Assembly (NCBI RefSeq): GCF_030272615.1
Contig: NC_081408.1
Span: forward strand, 199,747,341 to 199,811,340
Direction: 5' to 3'
Source of the DNA: Cryptomeria japonica
Taxonomy: Eukaryota; Streptophyta; Pinopsida; Cupressales; Cupressaceae
Length of the DNA: 64,000 nt
Positions 46,538-57,318 of this stretch are shown piece after piece. The translations under genes were made by a program, and so were the position numbers. The first letter of the stretch is position 1. Every line of letters begins with the position of its first letter. The notes under the pieces were generated by a model, which saw only the letters and a program-made list of their open reading frames with translations, searched no databases and was not told where the DNA came from.

Positions 46538-47790
46538 TGTAAAGCGGAAAAATTGAACCCTAGTCGTTCTCCCCTCCCCAACTCCAAGGAGAGAGAAGGG
46601 AGAGTCACTAGGGTTGATGGTTTTCACTTGGGAGAGACTTTACATTCAAAAGAGGGGTTGAAACAAACAAGATCCAATCCCACACAATGCAAGATTGGAT
46701 TCTATATGAGTTTCAAGGGTTGTGACATCAAGGATACCCTCTTTTGTAAAGAATGTAGAAAGATTGATTGAACTAGGAATGCATGTAAAGTAGGAAAGAT
46801 TCACTTATAAATAGAGATAGGGATATAGGATGAAGCTGTGGACCTGGAATTAGCAGTAAAATGTCGAGATGGTGCTGTTTTGCAAATTTGAGTGAAAGTT
46901 GATGGGACGATGGCACCCGGCGTGCACACGGTCCTCCGAAAAATCCGTGAAATGAAGGTGGATCTGTTCGTCTCTGCACAAGGATTCCAGATCTTCAATT
47001 ACAGCCGTGTACCTGCAACCTACACACAGAAAAGAGAGGATGATTGGGGGGTTAGGGATGAGGGGTTTGCCTTTAGGTCAAACCCCAGTTTTGGAATTAA
47101 CCAAGAAATGAGAATGCTGTAAATGTAAATGTTTGTAATGTAAACAAGTACTGATACCTTGTTGTAAGAATGTTTGTATTCTTACATACGAAGGTGTAAT
47201 GTATGTAGTATGTTGTATGTTGTATGTGATCTCCTCTTCAATGGTTGAATCCTTGTCTTGAATGCCACACTTAGCCTTGAATGGAGATTTAGAATGATCA
47301 ATTGCTTGAAGGAATGCTTGAATGCTTGAATGCTTGAATGTTTGAATATCGTTTCTGCCTCTTCTTTTCCATCTCCCAAAATGGGAGAGGAAATGTAGTT
47401 TATATACTTGTCAATTAGGGCTGATAGACTGATTTTCCCGACCTTAGGCCGACCAGGAAATGTTATTTTCCAATTTGCAAACATAAAGACCCGAAGCCCC
47501 AAAAGAGACCGGGCCCAAAATAGGGCTAGGGACCAGGGCGCTGGGAACCATGGTCCTGGGGGACCAGGGCACTGGGTGCCATGGTCCTGAAGGACCAGGA
47601 CACTAGGCGCCATGGTCCCACCTCCAAGGACAGCAGGGTGCAAGGAGGGATCAGGCCAAGGTGCTGAAAAATACAGTTTTTGATGTCATGAACAAGTTTC
47701 GGGGTCTCCATTCAGGTTCCGTGTTGCATCACCATTGTGAAGACCCAAATGCAGTCAAAATTGCAAGTGTCACAATTTTAGGACACTACA
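46538..47790 (-). mobile_element. 3' LTR of the gag-protease element
   Basis: Plus-strand ends TGTAAAGCGG and GGACACTACA. It carries three 31-bp units (47530-47622), where the other LTR has two. On the minus strand a TATA box (TATATAAA, 47406-47399) lies about 385 bp into the LTR. On the plus strand TATAAATAG occurs at 46806-46814. Confidence 0.95.
47530..47622 (+). repeat. 31-bp tandem units in the LTR
   Basis: Three units, 47530-47560, 47561-47591 and 47592-47622, each read GGACCAGGGC-CTGGG--CCA then TGGTCCTG. The right LTR has two units. The length difference of the LTRs (31 bp) equals one unit. Confidence 0.9.
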
Positions 47791-47810
47791 TTTAGCCCCC
47801 ACTTTAGCAG
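47791..47810 (-). other. Polypurine tract
   Basis: The minus strand reads CTGCTAAAGTGGGGGCTAAA directly before the LTR TGTAGTGTCC, the usual position and composition for plus-strand priming in gypsy-type elements. Confidence 0.8.
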
Positions 47811-48541
47811 GAGTATAAGCGTACGCTCATACTTTCGGTAAAGTACAAGGAATCAACATTGAAAAACTTTCACCACGTCAAGGAGGCAAGATACACCAAG
47901 CCCCCAGTGGACTAAGGATCTTACGACTTCGATTGACAAAGTAAAAGGGAAGATCATGAGGGAGAACCATGACTATCAGTAGTAAGGTTCCCTCACTATG
48001 AGTCATGCAAGAAAGATATAAAAAATTTTCAAGGCAAAGCTAAATTTGTCAAGAAATTTTCAAGTATCATGAAAAGATATGGACAGGATGTATGCCCCCC
48101 TACGTTAAAGTGATCGCACACACCTTACCGGGGGTGATTGCTTTAAGGTAGTGATACATATAAGAAATGAGAAAGGAAAGGAGCATGTTATCACAAGGAT
48201 TTAGCCCCCAAGTGTGAGATAAGCCCAAGGATAATAGACACAAAACACAAAGCACAAGGTGACTTCGCTTTCCTCGGGGTCAGTATGCTGTATGATAATT
48301 CATGTATATCATATGTATGTATGCATAATTGTTCTTCATTCCCCAATCAAGGAAGGTCACCTAGAAGAAGGGAACACATGTGTCTTTTGAGTCAACATGA
48401 GAGAGACCAAAAGAGATCTCAATGTTTTGCATCGTCCTCAAGTAGACAACACTAAGGACAACAAATAGAAGAATGAGAATAACACATAGAAGAAGTAACA
48501 AAAGATCAAGAGAGGAGGAGAGAATCTGCTATGCTAATGAA
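47811..48541. other. Internal non-coding region of the gag-protease element
   Basis: No frame is seen. Short C-rich motifs (TTTAGCCCCCAAGTGTGAGA, AAGCCCCCAGTGGACTAAGG) resemble repeats of the polypurine tract complement. This is where RT and integrase would be in a complete element. Confidence 0.6.
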
Positions 48542-51500
48542 CTAGTCTAGCATGTCATCTACCCCCCGATGTTGCTGATCAGTATTTCGGGAAGGTAGGA
48601 AACACGCTAGAGGAGGAACATCCAACATAGTAGATGGAGCTATCACAAGATCCAAACAAGGGCTATGTTCATATCCCAAGCCACGGTGTTCTTGTCTAGG
48701 AGCTAGGATAAGTGCTTTAGAAAATTCGTTAGATAAATGGTTATCAACATCAACAAGTTCATATTCACTATCAAAAGCAAGAGAAGTAACATTTTCATCA
48801 TGAATAACATTTTCATCTATGTCATCATCAAGATTTATAAAAATAGGATCTTTAACTCGCACAAGATCAAGACCATCATGCATCTTATGTTTAGGAGTTT
48901 TTGAAGAAGATGGAATAATGCTTGTTGAAGGTGTTTTTGGAGATTGCAAAGTTTGAGAAGCAGCTGCTTGAGCTCTAAGACAACGCTTTCATCGGCGTTC
49001 ACGTGCAGAACGATTTCATCTAGTCTTAGTAGGAAGTTGAGAAGATTGAGGAGGAGGAATGTTCTCATCCTTATCACTTGGGTGTTTAGGTTGTGGTCTC
49101 TTAGGTTGAACAATAGGAGAAGAGAGAGGTCTCTTCTCTCCATAAGAGGAAGGAGGAGGAACTGCTCCATATAAGGGAGGAATATTTGGTTTAGGAAGGA
49201 GACCAAGCCCATCATGATGAGGAGGTATAGGTCTACTTTTAGGAAGTTTATTAGATATAGGCATAGTCACATTCATAGGGATAGGTTGGGAATCTTCTTG
49301 AGGAAAGACATTAGTTTTATCTTTCAAGGGAAGAGCTTCCTTCTCAAGAATGATAGGAATATCAAGTTTGGGTGTTCTAGGTTCACTTAGAGATAGGATC
49401 ATATCTTTTTTCCACTTTTGATAAGATTTGAAAAGATGATCACTTTGCGGTGGAAGAGATTGGAATTGTTTAGGCCAAAAGTAATCAATAGGAACGCTAG
49501 AAGTTCTTTTAGCTGGTTTAAAGAGACTGTGATTGACAGTAACAACTTCACCATTATGGGGAAATTTCAAACACTTGTGAATAGGAGAAGCAATAGCTTT
49601 CATGGAAGATAGCCAAGGATAGCCTAGCTTCACACGAAATTGTTCGGATGATGGAATAATAGCAAAGTCCACATCAAGGGATTTGTTATGAACCTCAATA
49701 GGTAATGTAATAGAACCAATTGTAGGAGAAGAAAATGCATCAAATAGTTTCACAACCACATTTGTTTCGTCATAGATCACTTGATTCAATTGCAAAGTAA
49801 AAAGAAATTCTTCAGTAATGATATTAACCATACAAGAAGGATCAATAAGCACTCCACGGCAAGGTGTATTCTTGAATTTTGCAACTATATATAAAGGACC
49901 ATTAGGTGCCCTGATAGTTTCACTGGAATCAAATGTGATGGAAGGTTCTTTAGGGATTTTTTGTTGCTCTACAAAGTTAATCACATTCGGAGTCATAGAC
50001 ACAAGATCATCAGGTGAGACAGAGGAATCAGTAGTATCAATCGCATTAGAGGTATGAGAAGGCAATGGATTAGTAAAAATCTAAAGATTTTGGTTAGGAG
50101 GAGCTACAGATGTGTTTCCTTTATCATTCACACCAGAAACAGAGATAGTATTATTATCAATCAAATCTTGAATTTTACCCTTTAAAGCAAAACGTTTTTC
50201 GGTATCATGCCTAGGTTGATGATGAAATTGACAAAAAGATTTGTTATCAAAATAGGGTGAATTAATCTTTGCAGGATCTATTTGCCTTATACGAGGAAGA
50301 GTAAGCACATTTTGTTCCAATAACTTATTCATAATACTATGCAATGATTCATTCAAAGGAGTAAACTCTCTTTCTTTCTTGAAAAACATAGAAATAGGAG
50401 GCACACCTGATGCTGCATTCACATTGTTGTTGATGATGTTTTCATTGAATTTAATGGACTCTCTGTTCGGTTTAAACTTCCCAAATGGTTGTTGACTACT
50501 ATCACCCTTATCACTCGGAGCCATAGGATTTGATTGTTCCATTTGACTCACAGTCAGTTGATAATTGTGAAGAGTTGCGCACAACTATTGGAAAGAAGTA
50601 AACTCAGAAAACAGGAGTGTTTCTCTAATATCTTTTTGTAAATTAGAAATAAAGATTCTTTGAATATCATTGTCAGGCACTGGAAAAGAAATTTGAGCAT
50701 ACAAATGCTTATATCTACCAATGAAATCAGTCATTTTTTCTTTAACACCTTGTTTACAATGCATTAAATCAATCAAAGTAACTTTAGGACTTATATTGTT
50801 TTGAAATTGTTGAGTGAAAGCATTTGCAAGTTGTTCAAAAGAAGTAATAGAATAAGAAGGCAATGAGCAATACCATTGTAGGGCTTTATCTCTTAATGTT
50901 CTAGTAAACAGTTTTGCAAGCAACCTTTGGTCATAAGCAAAATTAGTACATATTGTTTGAAAGGTCTTAACATGTGTTAGAGGATCACCCTTACCATTAT
51001 AAAGCTCCAAATGCGGAATTTCAACATGTTTAGGGGGGATAGCTCGAACAATGTCAAGAGAAAGTGGGCTTGCAACATCAAATGTGGGCACACTAAACTT
51101 AGCTTGATTCATAGAGGCAATTTGTTGCTGTAAAGAAGAGACAGTTTGTGCAAGATTGTTAATGGTCGCTTCAGTCGAAGAGTTCATATTAGACGTGTTA
51201 GATTGTGATGGAGGTGTTATGTTATTGAAAGAAGGTAGATAGTAAGGTGGTGGGACACTATGATAGTTAGTCATAGGAGATGATTGGAAAGGAGGAACAC
51301 TACAAGGAGGAATGGAATGATTAAATGAATTGCCCCCTTGCGTCATGTTCATTTGTGGTGATATAATAGGGACACTCATTGAAGGAATGAATGAAGAAGT
51401 TGGATTGATTGAAGAGGAAGGATTGCCCCCATGACTGGTGATCATAGGAGGAATGTCTTGTATGGAAGTAGTCATTATGTTTGATGTAAAAGTAGGTATA

Positions 51501-51949
51501 CTAGCAATAGGAGTTGTCAGAGGAATAGAATGATTAACTTGAGTAGGAGGTTGTGTATAACCTAAAGTTTCGGCACAACTCTTCATAGGCATCACATTCG
51601 AATCCACAATGTGTGCAATACCACGCAAAATATCAATTCCATTCTTATCACTTTGAACCATACGTTTTAGACCCTCAATTAAGGAAAGAGCTTCACTATC
51701 AGGGTATTCTTGAGACATCCATTGTCGAAAATCATCAAATTGGTTATCCAATTTTGAAAGTTGTTCCACAGAAACCTCATGGAGAGCTTCTTCATCATTA
51801 AGAGGATTGGAGGAATTACCCATGTCCTCGTTAAAAAGGCCATTCAAATTAGGTTCCATCTCCTCGGTAATTACACCTTGGAAAGACTTAATTCTAAGGC
51901 TTCGTCTAACGGGAATAGTGTAAGTGGGGCTTATTGTCGTAAAACTCAT
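48542..51949 (-). pseudogene. gag: Gag-protease ORF (gypsy type) with four in-frame stops
   Basis: One frame of 1136 codons from ATG 51949 (MSFTTISPTY) to the stop at 48542, broken by TAG at 50585-50587, TAG at 50081-50083, TGA at 49016-49018 and TGA at 48989-48991. Residues 1-300 are low-complexity Ser/Pro/Gln/Met-rich. About 310-450 is the Retrotrans_gag domain (LELYNGKGDPLTHVKTFQTI, TLRDKALQWYCSLPSYSITS, MTDFIGRYKHLYAQISFPVP). CQFHHQPRHDTEKRFALKGK is a degenerate zinc motif with one Cys replaced by Arg. About 640-780 is retropepsin-like (GVLIDPSCMVNII; LGYPWLSSMKAIASPIHKCL) with Asp-Pro-Ser where Asp-Ser/Thr-Gly is usual. A Pro-rich part and a strongly basic patch (NRSARERR) follow. Inactive as it stands. 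Confidence 0.9.
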
Positions 51950-53110
51950 GCACTAAAGAGAGAGAGAAGATTTTGAATTTTAGAGGTAGCAAATTTCAAT
52001 AAAATCAGCCAATCTCCTAGATTTAAGCTGTTAAATATAATCAGGACAATCTCCCGAAATTTCAGAAAAAATGTCCGGGACCGTGGCGAACGGAGTGCAC
52101 ACGGTCCTCACAACTTTTTTCAAAATTTTCAGGGATGAAAGTTATGATGATTTTAAAGCTAATCTAAAAAAATTGAGTGATTTTACGATTTGTAGATAGG
52201 CCAAATTAAAGTTGCAATCTCAAAATTGAACCCTACCAAGATTGTTGAAAAATGTAAAATTTGAATTTTGAAAAAGAGGGGGAAACTGAAATTCTGAATT
52301 TTATGATTTTAGAAGGAACACTGAAAGGAATGCAAGTTTTGAAATTTAAAAATTGACTCAATTTCATGCAAAATTCAATTTGAAAGTGGAAATCAAGGTT
52401 GTTGCAATTAAACACTTAATTTCAAAAGTCACAAATTGTAAAAATTTGAATAAAGCACTGAAATTTCGAATGAATGCTAACACACTTTTCAGATTTAGGA
52501 TTGTAAGAAACACAATTTTGATACAAATTTCAATTTCAACAATTTTTGAATGATTAGAAACCTCAATCCAAGCAATCGCTAGACCAACTTTGACTTTAAT
52601 TTTGAAGGTGTTAAAATTGATAAAATCAGCCAAAATTCTGGATTTTAGCAGAAAAATACAGTAAGATCTATCTCCCAAGATTTCGGAAAAAATGTCGAGG
52701 AAGATGGTGCTCGGGGTGCACACGGTCCTCGTAACTTTTTTCCAAATTTTCAGGGATGAAAGATATTGTGATTTTATTGCGGAATCCAAAGTTACAGCCG
52801 ATTTGGAAGTGTTTTGATTAGTGAAATTATCAATCAAAGGTTGAATCAAGAAGGTTTTAAAAATTAGGGTTTTGACATTTAACCACTTAATTTTTAGAAT
52901 TAAAGCACAAATATGAATTGACAATTTGCAGTAGAAGGGTAGATCTGAAACAAGCATTAACAATTAAACATTTCACAAGTTCAATTACTAAAAAGAAAAT
53001 TTTAGGGTTTTTATGCAATTAGCCTCTAAAATTTGCAAAAGATCAAACATGGAAATGTAATTAAGGAAACAAAATTTTCAGATCTAACCATGAATAATCA
53101 GAATGAGGAT
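51950..53110. other. 5' leader of the gag-protease element
   Basis: Between primer-binding site and gag start. It has repeated segments: two copies around AATGTC-GG-A--GTGGCG and GGGTGCACACGGTCCTCGTA (52066-52160 and 52690-52770), also echoed in the LTRs (GTGCACACGGTCCTCCGAAA). No coding frame is convincing. It could hold packaging or dimerisation signals. Confidence 0.5.
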
Positions 53111-53129
53111 GTTCGCGTCGGGTTCACCA
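53111..53129 (-). other. Primer-binding site
   Basis: The minus strand reads TGGTGAACCCGACGCGAAC four bases after the 5' LTR end. It begins with the TGG expected from a tRNA CCA end. I could not match the rest to a specific tRNA. Confidence 0.7.
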
Positions 53130-53132
53130 AAA

Positions 53133-54354
53133 TGTAAAGTGGAAAAATCGAACCCTAGTCGTTGTCCCCTCCCCAACTCCAAGGAGAGAGAAGGGAGAGT
53201 CACTAGGGTTGATGGTTTTCACTTGGGAGAGACTTTACATTCAAAAGAGGGGTTGAAACCCACAAGATCCAATCCCACGCAATGCAAGATTGGATTCTAT
53301 ATGAGTTTCAAGGGTTGTGACATCAAGGATACCCTCTTTTGTAAAGAATGTAGAAAGATTGATTGAACTAGGAATGCATGTAAAGTAGGAAAGATTCGCT
53401 TATAAATAGAGATAGGAATATAGGATGAAGCTGCGGACCTGGAATTAGCAGTAAAATGTCGAGACAGTGCTGTTCTGCAAATTTGAGCGAAAGTTGACGG
53501 GACGATGGCACCCGGCGTGCACACGGTCCTCCGAAAAATCCGTGAAACGAAGGTGGATCTGTTCGTCTTTGCACAAGGATTCCAGATCTTCAATTACAGC
53601 TGCGTACCTGCAACCTACACATAGAAAAGAGAGGACGATTGGGGGGTTAGGGATGAGGGGTTTGCCTTTAGGTCAAACCCCAATTTTGGAATTAACCAAG
53701 AAATGAGAATGCTATAAATGTAAATGTTTGTAATGTAAACAAGTACTGATACCTTGTTGTAAGAATGTTTGTATTCTTACATGCGAAGGTGTAATGTATG
53801 TAGTATGTTGTATGTTGTATGTGATCTCCTCTTCAATGGTTGAATCCTTGTCTTGAATGCCACACTTAGCCTTGAATGGAGACTTAGAATGATCAATTGC
53901 TTGAAGGAATGCTTGAATGCTTGAATGCTTGAATGTTTGAATATCGTTTCCGCCTCTTCTTTTCCATCTCCCAAAATGGGAGAGGAAATTTAGTTTATAT
54001 ACTTGTTAATTAGGGCTGATAGACTAATTTTCCCGACCTTAGGCCGACCAGGAAATGTTATTTTCCAATTTGCAAACATAAAGACCCGAAGCCCCGAAAG
54101 AGACTGGGCCCAAAATAGGGCCAGGGACCAGGGTGCTGGGCACCGTGGTCCTGAAGGACTAGGGCGCTAGGCGCCATGGTCCCACCTCCAAGGACAGCAG
54201 GGTGCAAGGAGGGATCAGGCTAGGGTGCTGAAAAATGCAGTTTTTGATGTCATGAACAAGTTTCAGGGTCTCCATTCAGGTTCCGTGTTGCATCGCCATC
54301 GTGAAGACCCAAATGCAATCAAAATTGCAAGTGTTGCAATTTTAGGATGCTACA
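53133..54354 (-). mobile_element. 5' LTR of the gag-protease element
   Basis: Plus-strand ends TGTAAAGTGG and GGATGCTACA. The minus-strand TATA (TATATAAA at 54001-53994) lies about 353 bp from the LTR start and is the likely promoter of the element RNA. TATAAATAG on the plus strand is at 53401-53409. Confidence 0.95.
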
Positions 54355-54359
54355 AGTAC
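54355..54359 (+). repeat. Target-site duplication AGTAC, right copy
   Basis: Identical to 46533-46537. The copia coding sequence resumes immediately (ACCCCCATGTTGACC, PMLT). Confidence 0.95.
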
Positions 54360-55060
54360 CCCCATGTTGACCGACAGTAAATTGAGAAAGAATGATGAAT
54401 CACTGGTGGTGGATTAGACTCTATATAGATCCATGATAGGCAGTTTATTATATCTAACTGCTTGAAGACCAGATATAGTTCAGGAAGTATGCATGGTGGT
54501 TAGATTCCAAGATGCACCAAAGTAGTTACATATGAATGTTGTTAGCAAAATCTTTAGGTACCTACAAGGGATGCTCAACTATGGATTGTGGTATCCTAAA
54601 CAAGAAGATTTTATCTTGGAAGCATACATTGATGTTGATTGGGAAGGTTGTATTGATGATCAGAAGAGCACAAGTGGTGGTGCATTATTTCTAGGTGACC
54701 AGTTGGTCTCATGGCATAGCAAGAAGTAGGACTCAGTCTCTCTATCTACTACTGAAGTTGAATACATTGCTACTACTACATGTTGCTCTTAGGTGCTTTG
54801 GATGAAGCAGACTCTCAAAGACATACAGGTGGACATCACTAATCCCATTCTCATCCGGTGTGACAATTCGAGTGCAATCAGCATAGCAAAGAATCCAATC
54901 ATGCATTCCAGAACAAAGCACATTACTATCAAGTATCACTTTCTCAGAGAGAAGGTTGAAGGACAGGAGGCAAGGATGGATTATGTCCCTACTAGAGAAC
55001 AAGTAGCAGACATTTTCACCAAACCATTACCCATAAGCACTTTTGAGTACCTTTGACTCA
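54360..55060 (+). pseudogene. pol: Copia RT end and RNase H
   Basis: It continues the 46532 frame: PMLTDSKLRKNDESLVVD, MIGSLLYL, RPDIVQEVCMVVRFQDAPK, FRYLQGMLNYGLWYP. The RNase H core is AYIDVDWEGCIDDQKSTSGG, LSTTEVEYIATTTC (catalytic Glu), RCDNSSAISIAKNPIMHSRT (catalytic Asp) and YVPTREQVADIFTKPLP. Stops at 54415, 54454, 54727 and 54790 interrupt it. RNase H degrades the RNA of the RNA-DNA hybrid. Confidence 0.92.
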
Positions 55061-55229
55061 AGTTGGGAGTCGTGTCATCTATCTAAGAAGGCTTCATGTG
55101 GGTCAGGGAGAGCTCGGTATGGATCAAAGGGGGTGTATAGTACCCTTTGTCATTGTGTCAAAGGGGGAGAAATGTACTGGTATCAAGTTTCTTGCGTGAG
55201 AAGTTGACATCAATGCCAAAAGGGTATAT
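55061..55229 (+). other. 3' tail and polypurine tracts of copia
   Basis: GTCAAAGGGGGAGAAATG at 55157-55174 and CCAAAAGGGTATAT just before the LTR. The sequence 55203-55221 pairs with LTR bases 55238-55267 as an interrupted hairpin. Confidence 0.75.
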
Positions 55230-56732
55230 TGTTGGCATTTTGGCATTAAGTTGTCATTGATGTCAACCAACATGATGGATATTCACACGAGAGTCAGCAG
55301 ACAAAATGAAGGCTTACCGGTAAGGCATAAACCGGTCTAAAGGTTGGCTTCCTGTTTATATTGAAGAGGAAAAATGTTAAATTTATCACAAACCACCAGA
55401 GGAGAAGATGTGTTACCAAAATAGTGTACTCCATCGGTCAGCAGAAGAAGAAGGTTCTACTGGTAAAGGGATGTACTAATATGAGTTTGATAAATGATCA
55501 AGTTTGAACTGATTGTGTGTCTGTGAGCCATGTGTTGATCATTGTTATTCCATGTGGAGTTGAGGTGGTAAATATGTTGTTGTCGGTGAAGCCTTCATCG
55601 ATAGGGTTGTTGAAATAGATAATTGCCATTAATGAAACAACCACAAACTACGGGATTATAACTGATAGTTACAACTCGAGGAAGAAAGAATGATAGAGGA
55701 AGATAAGGGAGTAGTTGGCACCTAGATCAATGTACAGGAAATCCGATTGTACGGAGACCTCGAAAAGGAAACAGCTAAGCGTTTTATGAGTTGATAGATT
55801 GCAAGATAGGAAATCTTGTTTGTGATTGCTATCTTTAGCAAGTATCCATTGAACAATAGAAAATGTGTATAGATGCATCCTTGGAGTATAGGTGATTGAT
55901 TCAAGACTATCTAGATCAGATCTCTTGAAGATTATGTCTAGTAAAGGAAACCCTAATCGCTCAGTGTTTGAATGCATTCTTGGTAGGAAACCATGGTGAT
56001 AAACATATGACCTCGAGATAGAACAGATTGATGTTGCAGAGAAGAAAATGAGAGAAGAGAGATTAAGTGTAGAGAAGAATTTTGGTCTAGGAATTCTTTC
56101 TAAGAAATTTGTAGAGGAAGTGAGCAAGCAAATCAGTGAGTGGGTTTAGCCAGCAGTGTTTGAGTACTAGTATAACTGTAGTTTCACAATTGTATGGTGG
56201 GACTATGTGAGAGGGAGAGTGATTATAGAGGCCAAGAATCAAAGGAAGTAATCTCACAAGTGATAGTGTGAGATTCAGTAAAGGAAAGAAGACAGTCAAC
56301 CAATAGTATGATATTTGATCAAGAGTTGCAGAATTCATTTGCAACAAGAAGCCTTAATTGTATCTAAATTATATTTCAATATACATCACCAAGTTGGAGA
56401 TTGGTGCAGGGGTTGGTGCTCCTTGGGTTGGTGCTCCTTGGGTAGGTACCCAAAATCTTTGTAATCCAGTGTTTTACTTGTGAGGATGGATTGGAGCAGT
56501 AGTCTCCAACAACTTTTCTCATCAAGGTTTTTCCCATATTGGTTTTTCCTCGTACATCTAGTGTTGTGGGTTGCATTTGTGTGATTGATCTCTTTGGTTT
56601 TCCTTTCTGCTTTATCAGTTTGATTTTTTCAATGCTTAAGTTAATAACCGGCATATTGAAGTTGTTTTGAAAGGTCAAAAAGTTTAGGAACCACTGATTC
56701 ACCCCCCTCTTAGTGGTACTCTATCTTAAACA
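55230..56732 (+). mobile_element. 3' LTR of plus-strand copia
   Basis: It starts TGTTGGCATTTTGGCATTAA and ends ACTCTATCTTAAACA. 1503 bp, colinear with 40444-41981 except for substitutions, a missing roughly 50-bp segment and a short duplication of GTTGGTGCTCCTTGGG. Confidence 0.92.
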
Positions 56733-57318
56733 AACATATGAGCCCTGAGGACAATATGTGGTGTCGTTAGGCATCGTATGCTATCCTAAAGGGTCATATG
56801 GTACCCTACGACCGTTTAGGACATGATATGATCCCTTAGGACTCCATATGGTGTTGTTATGGATCATATGATGTCTTGACAGGTCATATGGTGTTCTATG
56901 ATCCCCTAGTACACCATAGGATCCCTTAGGACACCATTTGGTGTCATTATATGGTGTCTTAAGGGCTCATATGGTGTTCTATGACCCCTTAGGAGACCAT
57001 ATGACCCCCTAGGACACCATATGGTGTCGTTATGGGTCGTATGGTGTCTTAAGAGTTCATATGGTTTCCTATGACCCCTTATGTTTTGTTAGGGTCATAT
57101 GGTCTCCTACAAACCCTTAGGACACCATATGACCCCTTAGGACTCCATATGGTATCATTACGGGTTGTATGGTGTCCTAAGAGGTCATATGGTGTTCTAT
57201 GACATGGTGTCATATGACCCCTTAGGACTCCATATCACCCCTTAGGTGTCATTATGGGTCATATGATCTCCTAAGGGGTCATATGGTGTTCTATGAGCCC
57301 TTAGGACACCATAAAACC
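56733..57318. repeat. GACACC satellite of element A, part right of the nested copia
   Basis: The same units as 40298-40443 (for example CCCTTAGGACACCATATGGT and GTCGTTATGGGTCGTATGGT), in alternating orientation. It shows that the copia landed inside this array. Confidence 0.92.

Larger units (their letters stand above)
46538..54354 (-). mobile_element. Non-autonomous gag-protease LTR element (TR-GAG-like), minus strand
   Basis: Two nearly identical LTRs (1253 and 1222 bp), a primer-binding site, a polypurine tract and an exact 5-bp duplication surround a 5.3-kb internal region. It codes only for a gypsy-type gag and a retropepsin-like domain. No RT, RNase H or integrase occurs between 48542 and the left LTR. 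Such elements, described as TR-GAG, need proteins from an autonomous relative. It is the youngest insertion in the window judging by LTR similarity. Confidence 0.92.
40444..56732 (+). mobile_element. Full-length copia element, plus strand, carrying a nested LTR element
   Basis: It has two LTRs, a primer-binding site, gag, protease, integrase, RT and RNase H in copia order. The gene set is split at 46537 by the gag-protease element. The LTRs differ by many substitutions and a roughly 50-bp indel near 41410-41460, so it is clearly older than the nested element. The flanks ACCAC (40439-40443) and AACAT (56733-56737) agree at only three of five positions, so the target duplication has decayed. 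All genes contain stops. Confidence 0.92.

Noticed and set aside
47182-47643. 153-codon minus-strand frame in the LTR
   Set aside because: It lies wholly inside LTR sequence and its repeats are the 31-bp units.
48944-49215. Frames antisense or out of frame to the gag-protease ORF
   Set aside because: They are shadows of the 48542-51949 frame, without own start context or domains.
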